Assembly: GCF_012910785.2 (NCBI RefSeq)
Contig: NZ_WTVH02000010.1
Span: 1,798,001-1,862,000, forward strand
Length of the DNA: 64,000 nucleotides
From: Aromatoleum buckelii
Lineage (GTDB): Bacteria > Pseudomonadota > Gammaproteobacteria > Burkholderiales > Rhodocyclaceae
Direction of reading: 5' to 3'
Part shown: positions 1 through 11,812 of the stretch, piece by piece
Position numbering within the stretch: the stretch's first letter is position 1
Layout: each line of letters opens with the position of its first letter
The notes under the pieces: generated by a model
What the model was told of the DNA's origin: nothing
What the model saw: the letters and a program-made list of their open reading frames with translations, nothing else
Databases searched by the model: none
Translations under genes and position numbers: made by a program

Positions 1-135
1 AACTCTTGACTTCACTCGTACTCCGGTCCCCACCCTCAGGCACCTAGTGGACGTGCTTATCTGCCAGCGGCAGCGGCAGGCCAATCTCATCCCGCGCATG
101 CACAGTGATAACGCGCACGCCGCAAATGTCTTTTT

Positions 136-148
136 TGTATACTATACA
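136..148. promoter_or_regulatory. Operator-like palindrome TGTATA-C-TATACA
   Basis: The sequence shows two perfect 6-bp arms around a single C, preceded by a run of T. Palindromes of this form are typical of GntR-family or TetR-family operators, and the TATACA half also resembles a -10 box. No regulator for it is visible, so the role is inferred. Confidence 0.35.
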
Positions 149-237
149 GTCGGTTTGTTTTGTCAACGTACGGTACCGCTTCTATTGCAACACATAACCC
201 TGCGCTCAACCTCGTGTCGTTACCCGTCGGAACTGCT

Positions 238-267
238 CGCCGTAGCGGGCTCGAGCCCGCTACGGCG
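238..267. terminator. 30-bp perfect palindrome, likely bidirectional terminator or REP-type element
   Basis: Two 15-base arms (238-252 and 253-267) are exact reverse complements with no spacer, centred on CTCGAG. It lies about 70 bp beyond the stop of the small Cys protein, where a transcript end is expected. There is no T tract, so it may equally be a repetitive extragenic palindrome. Confidence 0.5.
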
Positions 268-335
268 GCCGACTAAGGTCGGATTCGTCGACTTCAGACC
301 GCCATGAACGAACCCAGGGACAACGAAGCTGCGCG

Positions 336-3459
<3,124 letters not shown>

Positions 3460-3476
3460 CTACTCCATTTCTCTGG

Positions 3477-4829
<1,353 letters not shown>

Positions 4830-4940
4830 TCACTTGTTTAATGGAAACGCGCTGCGACAGCTATTCGCGCTCACTTCCGCTCTGATACCGTCAGAGCGTC
4901 GAGAGCCGCATGTTCCCGCGACTCTTCAACTCCGTTTAAC

Positions 4941-4958
4941 ATACTGGCTGACTAGTAT
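4941..4958. promoter_or_regulatory. MbdR-type operator 1 (ATAC-N10-GTAT)
   Basis: The site reads ATACTGGCTGACTAGTAT and fits exactly the ATAC-N10-GTAT consensus reported for MbdR in Azoarcus sp. CIB. It lies 127 bp upstream of the reductase operon start codon and overlaps the -10 region of the putative promoter. Confidence 0.75.
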
Positions 4959-4985
4959 CAGACAGCATGATCTTGCTGTTGTCAA
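4955..4985 (-). promoter_or_regulatory. Putative promoter of the reductase operon
   Basis: On the minus strand TTGACA (4980-4985) is a perfect -35 box. A -10-like TGATAC (4955-4960) or TCTGAT (4957-4962) follows at 19 or 17 bp. The -10 region runs into the first operator, so a bound repressor would block RNA polymerase. The 140-bp leader to the mbdO-like start has no open frame of note. Confidence 0.5.
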
Positions 4986-5034
4986 CCGTTTCTTGCGGGT
5001 GCATTGCCTGCATCGGCTCGCTGTTGACCAGTGA

Positions 5035-5052
5035 TTACTAGTCAGCTAGTAT
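5035..5052. promoter_or_regulatory. MbdR-type operator 2 (TTAC-N10-GTAT)
   Basis: The site TTACTAGTCAGCTAGTAT differs from the consensus at one arm base. Its reverse complement matches operator 1 at 16 of 18 positions, including most of the spacer, so the two are inverted copies 94 bp apart (about nine helical turns). That spacing would allow two repressor dimers on one DNA face or a loop. Confidence 0.65.
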
Positions 5053-5413
5053 GTGTATTGGGCCGCACTGCCGACAAGGAAAATGAGTTGGTTAGTCATC
5101 GCAATCAGGACCTTCGACATCATGCAAACGTCGGCAAGGCCGCGTCGGCCACCGTAAGTCCCTTCTGCTTGAGCGCACGGCACGCGCAGTCGCCACCGAA
5201 GGGGCGACTGCGCGGCTCGACCCGGAGCCCGCGCCAGGAATCGTCACTTACTTCGCCGCGTCGCGCTGTGGCGGTGACGACGCTGTCGGGCGGCGGCATC
5301 GGTGCCATCACGAGCCGGCTCCAAACCCAGCGCTTTCCCATTGTCCTGGGGCCCGACGCAGCGCGGCTCCACTCCGGCGAGCGGATCGTCGTCGGACGGC
5401 GCGGGACGCAGTC
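5053..5413. other. Upstream region with no recognisable gene
   Basis: About 360 bp between operator 2 and the rnfB-like relic. Open frames exist on both strands but none shows a motif, ribosome binding site or family pattern. It may be decayed coding DNA belonging to the same relic. Confidence 0.35.
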
Positions 5414-5815
5414 GTGAAAACGGCGCTCAGCGCTTATGCGCTGCTGCTCGAGACAATGCTCTGGGCCGGTTGCACAGCGGAGGCCGCGGACGGTGTAAGT
5501 GTTGCAACGCCGGCCGCCAGCGTGATCGGCCTCGCACTCGTACGCCGCTTGGCGTGGAAACTCGAGCGTCGAGCCGCGCTCGATGCGGTACTTGGCTTCG
5601 CGCACCCTTCTTTCCGCATCGATGTCAGTGTGGTCGTCGCCGCGATGGAGGCGATGATGCCCGGCTCGAACTTCGGGCAATGCGGCTTCCTAGGCTGCGC
5701 CGGCGCAGCGGCCGCGCTCGTCGATGGCAGTGCATTTCTGACCCGTTGCTCGCATGGCGGGAAGGCTGTTGCCGCAGCGATCGCCGCGCGACTTCGACTC
5801 GTTTTCGATTGCAGC
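5414..5815 (+). pseudogene. Degenerate RnfB-like ferredoxin:NAD+ oxidoreductase fragment
   Basis: The frame shows the RnfB N-terminal plan: a hydrophobic segment (VIGLALVRRLA) followed by the Fe-S signature region MMPGSNFGQCGFLGCAGAAAAL and a CSHGGKAVAAAIAARL tail. In intact RnfB-like proteins the signature is NCGxCGxxGC; here the first Cys is Phe, so a cluster ligand is lost. The downstream ferredoxin domains are absent, and beyond about 5815 the frame loses similarity. An Rnf-type protein next to a reductase that needs low-potential ferredoxin would make sense metabolically, so this may be the relic of an electron-supply gene. Confidence 0.5.
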
Positions 5816-6307
5816 CGGGCCGGACTTGGCTACGGTACGGGCATTGCCTGCTACCGACGTCTACGCACTTGGCATTCTAGTGATATTGAAAAGCCCTGCA
5901 TCAGAGGTTGCTGCAGGGTCGGAGGTTGGCCGGATCGACTGGAGCGCAAGCCTGCGCCGATGCCCGCAACGTGGAGACAAGAAGAGGGACGAGCCTTCGC
6001 GCCCGTGGGAGACTGACCCGTTGGACGCACACCTGCTGGCGCATCGTGTCGGCCATCTGCATCACGGCGCGCCGATAGCCGACCGAGCCGGCACAAATGG
6101 AGGCCGCCGCGACCTTGCAGGCTCTCCACCGTGAAGCAGCCTGAGTTAGGTATAACGACATAGCCCACCCATCACGACGATGTGAATTCGTATTGCTCCC
6201 TTAAAATGCTCCCGTCGAAAATTTTCAGAATGCGGCGTTCTCACTTAAGATTGCCAACCGTCTCCGCAGTGACGAGGGGCAACTCCATTGGAACATCTCC
6301 AGACATC
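5816..6307. other. Non-coding gap before the TetR gene
   Basis: I see no supported gene. The 42 codons upstream in frame with the TetR gene look like a chance extension because they carry no HTH or family features. The regulator's own promoter is expected here, but I found no ATAC-N10-GTAT site in this stretch. Confidence 0.4.
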
Positions 6308-6970
6308 ATGAGAAAGCTGAACAAGAAGGAAGAGCAGAGGAAGGCCAGTACCGAGAATATACTGGCCTGCGCACTCGATCTTTTCGTCAAAAATGGTTAC
6401 CGTGCGACCACGATTGATATGATCGCGGCAAGAGCAGGATTGACCAAGGGCGCGATCTATTTCTATTTCAAGACCAAAGAGGCAATCATACTGACGCTCC
6501 TTGAGGAAGCAGAAAAATATATTGTCGATCCGATCGAGGAGTACATGGCGAACGCGGGTCCGCGCGCCGACGCCAAGCTGGTGAAATTCATCAACACGCA
6601 AGCACTCCTTGGGGTGACTAAGCCGCAGCATGTCCTATTGCTTATTCTTGTGTCCATCGATTTTTCCGGCGCCGGAGATGACATTGAGAAAATGGCTAAG
6701 GCGATCTACCGTCGGATGTATGGGCACGTCGAACAGTTGATCGCACAAGGCCAAACCGAAGGGGTATTTCGGTCCGATTCCGGTAGCGATGAACTGGCGT
6801 CAATCGTGATGGCGGCCCACGACGGAGTGCTCATTGAATGGTATCGGAGACCGAACGAACTAACGGGAAAGACCCTCACTAAAGCATTGAGATCGGTACT
6901 TCTCAATGGCTTGATTGTGGAGAATAAAGATATCCTCACGATCGAAACGGCTCGCGAGAAAGCGCTCTAA
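6308..6970 (+). CDS. mbdR: TetR-family repressor, MbdR-like
   Basis: This 220-residue protein has a classic TetR N-terminal helix-turn-helix: ILACALDLFVKNGYRATTIDMIAARAGLTKGAIYFYFKTKEAI at about residues 17-60. A divergent, mostly helical ligand-binding domain follows. I chose the ATG at 6308 because it directly precedes the basic arm MRKLNKKEEQRK; earlier in-frame ATGs add unlike sequence. It is divergently oriented to the reductase operon, and the operators there fit MbdR, which responds to 3-methylbenzoyl-CoA in Azoarcus sp. CIB. Its stop codon is the left copy of the CTAA duplication made by the adjoining miniature transposon. Confidence 0.8.
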   Translation: MRKLNKKEEQRKASTENILACALDLFVKNGYRATTIDMIAARAGLTKGAIYFYFKTKEAIILTLLEEAEKYIVDPIEEYMANAGPRADAKLVKFINTQALLGVTKPQHVLLLILVSIDFSGAGDDIEKMAKAIYRRMYGHVEQLIAQGQTEGVFRSDSGSDELASIVMAAHDGVLIEWYRRPNELTGKTLTKALRSVLLNGLIVENKDILTIETAREKAL

Positions 6971-7080
6971 GGAAGCGCTGATTAAATCAAAACCGTTCGG
7001 GCTGAGCCTGTCGAAGCCCTTGTTGTTGCAGGGAATGCCCTTCGACAAGCTCAGGGCGAACGGAATAAATCAGCGCTTCC
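6971..7080. mobile_element. 110-bp MITE with IS5-type ends and CTAA target duplication
   Basis: Both ends match as inverted repeats: GGAAGCGCTGATT at the left and AATCAGCGCTTCC at the right, followed inward by further complementary sequence (CCGTTCGGGCTGAGCCTGTCGAAG against its partner), so the element can fold on itself. It is flanked on both sides by CTAA (6967-6970 and 7081-7084), fitting the YTAR duplication of the IS5 subgroup. It has no open frame and must have been moved by a transposase in trans. The broken IS5-type gene at 8.5 kb begins with a closely similar end sequence. Confidence 0.8.
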
Positions 7081-7236
7081 CTAATAAGAGACTATTGCGA
7101 AGCTCCATGCAAGGCAACAGCGCCCGGATCGCCAGGTCGGTGTGCCGGCAGCGGGCTTGGACTATGCGCAACGACACCGAGGTGCTGAAGTCCCCCAGCC
7201 TGGTCAGCGACAGCTACGGAACGGAAGGAGTCTGCG

Positions 7237-8313
7237 ATGGAGAACCTCGATATTCTGGTGCTGCGTGCGCTGCGCAACTGGCGCACGGCGGGCAAGCGTG
7301 CGCTGCTCGCGACGGTGGTACGTACTTGGGGCTCGTCGCCGCGGCCCGCCGGCTCGATCATGACGTTGTGCGAGGACGGTGCTGTGGTCGGCTCGGTGTC
7401 GAGCGGCTGCATTGAGGACGACCTGATTTACCGCTTCACCCGGGCCTATTCCGGCAAGCAGCCGGGGCATGAGATTCCCATTGGTCCGCCCGGCTTCGTA
7501 AAATACGGCATGACAGCCGATGAGGCGCATCGTTTTGGCCTGCCCTGCGGCGGCACGCTGGAACTTCTGTTGGAGTACGACCCCGACGCTGGCAGTTTGG
7601 CGCAGCTGGTAGAAGCACTCGAGACCGGGCGGCTGATGCGGCGCTCAGTGCGCTTGAGCGATGGCGCGGTCACGCAGGCCGAGGCGGAAGCACCCGAGGC
7701 ATTGACGGTCGATGCCACCGAACTGGTTAACACCTTCGGACCCGAATACCGCATGCTGCTAATTGGCGCGGGCCAACTCGCGGAATGCCTCGCGACCATG
7801 GCGCTGTTCAGTGGTTTTTCCGTGACGGTGTGTGACCCGCGCGAGGAGTATCGCGGCGCTTGGAGCGTAGCCGGGGCCACGGTGGTGAGCGATATGCCCG
7901 ACGATGTGGTACTGGTCTTCAAGCCCGACGGGCGCAGCTGTGTGGTGGCCCTCACGCATGATCCCAAACTAGACGACTTGGCGCTGCTGGAGGCGGTGAA
8001 CACGAAGGCCTTTTACGTCGGCGCCATCGGCAGCCGCCGCAACAACGAGGCTCGTCACCAACGCATGCGCGAGTACTTTGACCTGAAGCCGGCCGACCTG
8101 GAGCGCTTACGCGGCCCCATAGGCGTTTACATTGGCAGCAAGACGCTCCCGGAGATCGCGGTGAGCATCATGGCCGAAATCCTGGCCGTAAAGAACGGGG
8201 TGGCCTTGCCGCGCGACATGGAAGTGGCCGAGGCGAAAAACCAACTCGCACTGCGCGCGAACGATCCGGACGGCATCGTGTGCGGGGTGTCCGCGCAGCG
8301 TGGAGCGGGCTGA
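7237..8313 (+). CDS. XdhC/CoxI-family molybdenum-enzyme maturation protein
   Basis: This 358-residue protein has both halves of the XdhC family. An N-terminal CoxI-like domain contains TWGSSPRPAGS and VGSVSSGCIEDDL (the conserved Cys). A C-terminal Rossmann domain contains LLIGAGQLAECLA and VVALTHDPKLDD...YVGAIGSRRNNEAR. XdhC proteins bind molybdenum cofactor and insert its sulfurated form into xanthine-dehydrogenase-like hydroxylases. No such hydroxylase is in the window, so its target (for example a 4-hydroxybenzoyl-CoA reductase elsewhere) is unknown. GGAAGGAG lies 6 bp before the ATG. Confidence 0.85.
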   Translation: MENLDILVLRALRNWRTAGKRALLATVVRTWGSSPRPAGSIMTLCEDGAVVGSVSSGCIEDDLIYRFTRAYSGKQPGHEIPIGPPGFVKYGMTADEAHRFGLPCGGTLELLLEYDPDAGSLAQLVEALETGRLMRRSVRLSDGAVTQAEAEAPEALTVDATELVNTFGPEYRMLLIGAGQLAECLATMALFSGFSVTVCDPREEYRGAWSVAGATVVSDMPDDVVLVFKPDGRSCVVALTHDPKLDDLALLEAVNTKAFYVGAIGSRRNNEARHQRMREYFDLKPADLERLRGPIGVYIGSKTLPEIAVSIMAEILAVKNGVALPRDMEVAEAKNQLALRANDPDGIVCGVSAQRGAG

Positions 8314-8395
8314 CCACCGCAACCTCAGTGGACGGCGTCCTGTGAGCTGCCCCACGAATTTCGTCTTCCAACGTCTTGCCATCGATGGCCACCAC

Positions 8396-8499
8396 GCTGC
8401 CAAGACCTTTTCCGCCCCGCCGCCAACCACCTCTTCGGCAAGCTCTGTCAGCCGAGCACGAGCCTCGCCGATGGGGACCACATCGCTGGCACGCATCAC
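8396..8499 (-). pseudogene. N-terminal fragment of a Phd/YefM-type antitoxin
   Basis: The minus-strand frame begins MMRASDVVPIGEARARLTELAEEVVGGG, which resembles the DNA-binding N-terminus of prevent-host-death antitoxins. After about residue 34 the expected core is missing and the frame runs into the 3' end of the XdhC gene. No toxin gene is adjacent. It is a short relic and the assignment is tentative. Confidence 0.4.
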
Positions 8500-8511
8500 C
8501 GTCTCCTTAAG

Positions 8512-8943
8512 GAAGCTCTGATCTATTCAGAACCGGTAAAATCCTCAAGTCATAAATCGCACTGCCGCCATGAAGCAAACAACCTTCGCCTCGCTGGCCT
8601 TCGACAGGAAGAAGAAACAGACTCGCCGGGAGCGTTTCCTCGCAGAGATGGAGACGGTGGTGCCTTGGGCAGCGCTGCTGGCGGTGATAGAGCCGCACTA
8701 CCCGACGACGGGGCGCCGTGGCCGCCCGCCGATGCCGCTGGCGACGATGCTGCGGATCTACTTCATGCAGTAGTGGTACGCGCTGTCGGATCCGGCGACG
8801 GAAGCCGCGCTCTACGAGATCGAGTCGATGCGACCATTATCCACGCCCCGCCCTCGACGAAGAACGAGGACAAGAAGCGCGATCCGGAGATGCATCAGAC
8901 GAAGAAAGGCAAGCCTCGCGGTGGATCCCTCGCTGCGTCACCA
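8512..8943 (+). pseudogene. Broken IS5-family transposase remnant
   Basis: The left end GGAAGCTCTGATCTATTC resembles the MITE ends at 6971 and 7080. A start at 8570 gives an IS5-type N-terminus (MKQTTFASLAFDRKKKQTRRERFL). It has a premature TAG after FMQ, and the sequence resumes in frame as WYALSDPATEAALYEIESM. A large internal deletion and frame change then lead to DATIIHAPPSTKNEDKKRDPEMHQTKKGK, a stretch from the middle of IS5 transposases, where it stops. The DDE core and right end are gone, so it cannot be active. Confidence 0.75.
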
Positions 8944-9168
8944 TGAGTAGCATGACGTCGAACAAGATTCGCAGTCGGGGAGTTGGTGGGTAGCGGGGCG
9001 ACGGTTCAAGGGAAGAAAGGTCCAATTCCCTTCCTTGGCGCTACACATACAAAGGGGTGCTCACGGAACGCATATGCCATCGGTACCAACAATGGGGCAC
9101 GACTGAGCTTGCGTGCTGTTGGCTGTGACTGGCCGACCTCAGCGCAAAGGGGAGACAGCGGGAATAGT
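8944..9168. other. Debris between the IS5 remnant and the ICE
   Basis: No gene is supported here. This is the junction where the broken insertion sequence meets the conserved minus-strand ICE module; no direct repeat or tRNA end that would mark an attachment site was recognised. Confidence 0.35.
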
Positions 9169-9585
9169 CTAGGTGGCGTCGGCAACCGCCTCGCTCGAGG
9201 ATCCCGCAAGCTCCCGCTTGGGCTTGTACTCGACACCCGCAACCCGGCCCAGGCAAAGCGTAACGTCGTCGGCAGTGACTTGGAAGCCCGGCACCTTATC
9301 GGAGGCGCCGTCGGGCGAGTACAGGAACTGCTTGAGGACACCTTCGACCTGGACCCGCGCGCCCCGCCGCAACACGCGCGCCGCGTCCTCGCCGCGCTGG
9401 CCCCACAGCGACACGCTCATCCAGAATCCGCCGACCTGCTGGTACTCGTCATTGGCCTGGTCGTAGGCGTAGTCGTCGAAAAACACGCGCATCTCGGCGA
9501 CCACCTCGTCTGCGCCGTTGACGGGCACGTGCTTGAGGATCGGTGTATCGCCAAGATTGCCTTTCCCGCGAAATACGTTCGGCAT
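9169..9585 (-). CDS. ssb: ICE-type single-stranded DNA-binding protein
   Basis: This 138-residue protein has the OB-fold pattern of SSB: NVFRGKGNLGDTPILKHV, VVAEMRVFFDDYAYD, GGFWMSVSLWGQRGEDAARVL and RRGARVQVEGVLK. ICE-borne SSBs of the PFGI-1 class share this divergent form and are thought to protect the transferred strand and assist replication. I chose the ATG at 9585 because GGAGAG lies 5 bp upstream; the longer frame adds unlike residues. The acidic C-terminal tip of housekeeping SSB is not obvious. Confidence 0.8.
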   Translation of the reverse strand: MPNVFRGKGNLGDTPILKHVPVNGADEVVAEMRVFFDDYAYDQANDEYQQVGGFWMSVSLWGQRGEDAARVLRRGARVQVEGVLKQFLYSPDGASDKVPGFQVTADDVTLCLGRVAGVEYKPKRELAGSSSEAVADAT

Positions 9586-9653
9586 GATGCTCTCCATGGC
9601 GTCGGGGACGAACACGGCGGCGGCCGACGCCGGTGCCGCGACCGCGTGAAACT

Positions 9654-10109
9654 CTATGGATTGCGCTCGCAGGCGTGCCGCTGCGCGAGCCGCGCCTCGA
9701 TCTCGCGCCGGTTAAGCTCGATCGCGTGCCGATGGATCCGCTCGTACCACTCTCGCAGCGCCCCGGGGAGCTGGGCGAACTGGGCGTGGATCGCGCCCCA
9801 TGGGATGTGGCCGGCGCGGACCCCGGCGCCTGCCGCCCGCCAGCGCAGGTGGACCTGGCCTGTGTCCTTGCGCCGATGCACCGCAAGATAGAAGGTCCGC
9901 CCCCGCACCCGCCGAGTCAGCCGCGACAGCTCCTCCTGTTGGCGGTGAATGCTTGCAACACGGACCTGCGCCTGTCGCACATCAGCCGGAGCCCCTCCCC
10001 TACCCGTAAAGGCCTTTGTGTCAGCATCCTGTTGACAAGGCCTACTGCCGCAGCGCGGGTCGACGACGTCGGCAGCACCCGGCGGTTCGGGTTGCGCCAG
10101 CTCGCTCAC
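9654..10109 (-). CDS. Small ICE protein of unknown function, between ssb and the PFL_4669 gene
   Basis: This 151-residue basic, soluble protein lies in the conserved maintenance block, 9 bp after the PFL_4669-like gene. Its first half looks poorly ordered; the second half (RTFYLAVHRRKDTGQVHLRWR ... LPGALREWYERIHRHAIELNRREIEARLA) reads as a small globular helical domain. The pattern recalls short uncharacterised proteins next to ssb in other ICEs (possibly DUF3158-like), but I cannot confirm the family. The true start may lie downstream of the first ATG. Confidence 0.6.
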   Translation of the reverse strand: MSELAQPEPPGAADVVDPRCGSRPCQQDADTKAFTGRGGAPADVRQAQVRVASIHRQQEELSRLTRRVRGRTFYLAVHRRKDTGQVHLRWRAAGAGVRAGHIPWGAIHAQFAQLPGALREWYERIHRHAIELNRREIEARLAQRHACERNP

Positions 10110-10118
10110 CAGCGCACC

Positions 10119-11264
10119 TCAGTCGACCAGCCCATCGTCCGTTGCCTCATCCCGAGCTGCGCCACGCTCCGAATCGATGGCCGCGATGTCGGCGGCCACG
10201 CGCTCGAGCATGGCCTTCTCGGTGTCCGAAATCGCGATGCGGCGCTGGGAGTGGCGCGAGATCGGGTGGCCTGCATAGATGCCGGCTGGCACAGCACCGA
10301 AGATCCCGGAAACGGCTGCGACACGTTTTTGCGCATTGGCGTCCGCGCCGGGCAGGAAGTCGGCGCGGCTGAGCGCCAGCAGGTCCGGCTTGGTGAGCCA
10401 GGTCTCGAAACGGATGAACTCCTCGAATGCGGCACGCATTGGCCGAGTGAATTGGCGGATGGCGTCATGCGCCTCCTTGTCGGAGAACAAGGCCTTGCGG
10501 CCGAGCGTCTTGACTACCCGGACGTAGTAGTCGAATTCCACGATCAGCTCAGCGATGACATAGCCGTAGGGGCTGCGGAAGCCGAGCTCCAGAACCTTCG
10601 GGTCGCGCGACTTGAGGATGCCGAAACCGAGTCCCTTGTCGGCGCGCTTCTTGAGCTCAGCACTGAACAGCTGTGCCTGGCGGTCGAGCGCGCGCCTGAG
10701 CTCCGGGATGCGGTGATCGGCGCGAAGAAGCGCCCAGTCGGCGTACGGGTTGTTGTTACGCGTGAGCGCCCACAGCGCTTTCAGACTCGACGCAACCCGC
10801 TTGCCGCCGGGAATCGCGTTGTAGTGCCCGGCCGGGTCGCGTCGGCGGCCCATGAACATCCGAAAGCCCTCTTTGGTATGCAGCGTCATGGTGTCCGCAC
10901 CCTCGTCGACCAGCGAGCCAAGATCGCGCAGCTGAGTCGCGACCGCAGGTTCGACCGTGGCGTCGGCGCCCGCGGTGACGCGGTATTCCGCCTCCATCTG
11001 CTTCAGCGCGTCGCTGCGCTGGAGGTAGAGCTCGTAGCGCGCCCAGCGCGGATCGTGGGGATCGGGGTCGTCAGCCTCGATGAGATCGGCAAGCTTCTCA
11101 CGCTCCCTGGCAATGCTGTAGCGATCGGGAAACGGGGAGCGATCGTCAGTCTCGAAGGCGACCGGGGTACCACCCGAAAAGACGGGATCGAGGAGCCCGG
11201 GCTGATCGTCGGCAGGAGCCGGAGAGGATCGAGGAAGCGGTGGGGCGATCGGGTGGGATGACAT
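10119..11264 (-). CDS. Integrating conjugative element protein, PFL_4669 family (TIGR03761)
   Basis: This protein of about 381 residues has the family hallmarks: TMTLHTKEGFRMFMGRRRD, RVASSLKALWALTRNNNPYADWALLR, a long helical section, then GFRSPYGYVIAELIVEFDYYVRVV and the end RADFLPGADANAQKRVAAVSGIFGAVP. It is a marker of PFGI-1/ICEclc-type elements; its molecular role is unknown, but it always lies in the maintenance and processing block. GAGGAAG precedes the ATG at 11264, which is preferred over the longer frame overlapping the next gene. Confidence 0.85.
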   Translation of the reverse strand: MSSHPIAPPLPRSSPAPADDQPGLLDPVFSGGTPVAFETDDRSPFPDRYSIAREREKLADLIEADDPDPHDPRWARYELYLQRSDALKQMEAEYRVTAGADATVEPAVATQLRDLGSLVDEGADTMTLHTKEGFRMFMGRRRDPAGHYNAIPGGKRVASSLKALWALTRNNNPYADWALLRADHRIPELRRALDRQAQLFSAELKKRADKGLGFGILKSRDPKVLELGFRSPYGYVIAELIVEFDYYVRVVKTLGRKALFSDKEAHDAIRQFTRPMRAAFEEFIRFETWLTKPDLLALSRADFLPGADANAQKRVAAVSGIFGAVPAGIYAGHPISRHSQRRIAISDTEKAMLERVAADIAAIDSERGAARDEATDDGLVD

Positions 11265-11275
11265 CGGTTCTTCCT

Positions 11276-11674
11276 CTAGGTGGCGTGGGAGAGGTCTTCG
11301 GCGGGCGGCTCGACCGGCTGCAATTGGACCAGCGCCGGGATGGGCGTGAAGCCGGGCAGGAAGTCGCATTCGGGAAGCGGGCTCCTCAAGAGCTGCCGCA
11401 GCGCCGTCATGTCGACGGTATAAGCGCCGGTCGCGCGGCTGACCTTGCGACTACGGATCAGGCGGCGCTCTTCCAAGCGCAGCAAGGCGCGCTGGACAAC
11501 CTGATGGCCCAGCAGCATGTAGCCGGCCAACGCGCGGCTGGATACGCGGACCGGGGCACGGTCTGCGCCCCGCCACAGCAGGGCGAGGAGCACCGCAGTC
11601 GCAGCGTAATCACCGTTCAGGCGAACGAGCACCTCAATGGTGATCTGCGGTTCGGAAGGGCTGTGTACGGACAT
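11276..11674 (-). CDS. Winged-helix-like DNA-binding protein of the ICE
   Basis: This 132-residue protein reads as a small winged helix: RVSSRALAGYMLLGHQVVQRALLRLEERRLIRSRK resembles a GntR/MarR-like recognition and wing segment, and a DMTALRQLLRS helix follows. It probably regulates the maintenance operon or takes part in replication; this is inferred from fold and position. The ATG at 11674 is chosen because the 16 earlier residues run into the repeat region at 11.72-11.81 kb. Confidence 0.55.
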   Translation of the reverse strand: MSVHSPSEPQITIEVLVRLNGDYAATAVLLALLWRGADRAPVRVSSRALAGYMLLGHQVVQRALLRLEERRLIRSRKVSRATGAYTVDMTALRQLLRSPLPECDFLPGFTPIPALVQLQPVEPPAEDLSHAT

Positions 11675-11721
11675 AGGGAAGCACGGCTGGTTGAGGAAGT
11701 CCCCGCCAGAAGCGCATTGCA

Positions 11722-11812
11722 CTGGGTCGATTGAATCCAGCGGCTATTGCGTGTGCGCTGGGTTGAATGAATCCAGCGTTTACGGCGTGGACGTTGGGTT
11801 GGAAGAATCCAG
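11722..11812. repeat. Three iteron-like direct repeats with a 36-bp period
   Basis: Copies share a core like CTGGGTTGAATGAATCCAG, starting at 11722 and 11758, with a diverged third at 11794. Each core is itself an imperfect inverted repeat (CTGG...CCAG). The block fills the gap between the winged-helix gene and the DUF2857 gene and runs over the latter's last codons. Regular spacing beside parAB suggests a partition centromere, replication iterons or an operator array. Confidence 0.6.

Larger units (their letters stand above)
1..335. other. Non-coding end of the catabolic operon
   Basis: I see no convincing gene here; the short open frames have no recognisable motif. The stretch lies downstream of the last gene of the minus-strand operon. 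It contains a 13-bp operator-like palindrome and a 30-bp perfect palindrome, listed separately. Confidence 0.5.

Noticed and set aside
5414-6016. An intact 200-residue RnfB-like gene
   Set aside because: A cluster Cys is replaced by Phe, the ferredoxin domains are missing and the last third is unlike RnfB, so a relic is the better reading.
6182-6307. The longer TetR start at 6182
   Set aside because: The added 42 residues are unlike TetR proteins, which begin shortly before the HTH; the ATG at 6308 fits.
9633-11261. A 542-codon plus-strand frame
   Set aside because: It runs opposite three ICE genes with clear family motifs; its translation is low-complexity Arg/Ala-rich sequence without motifs.
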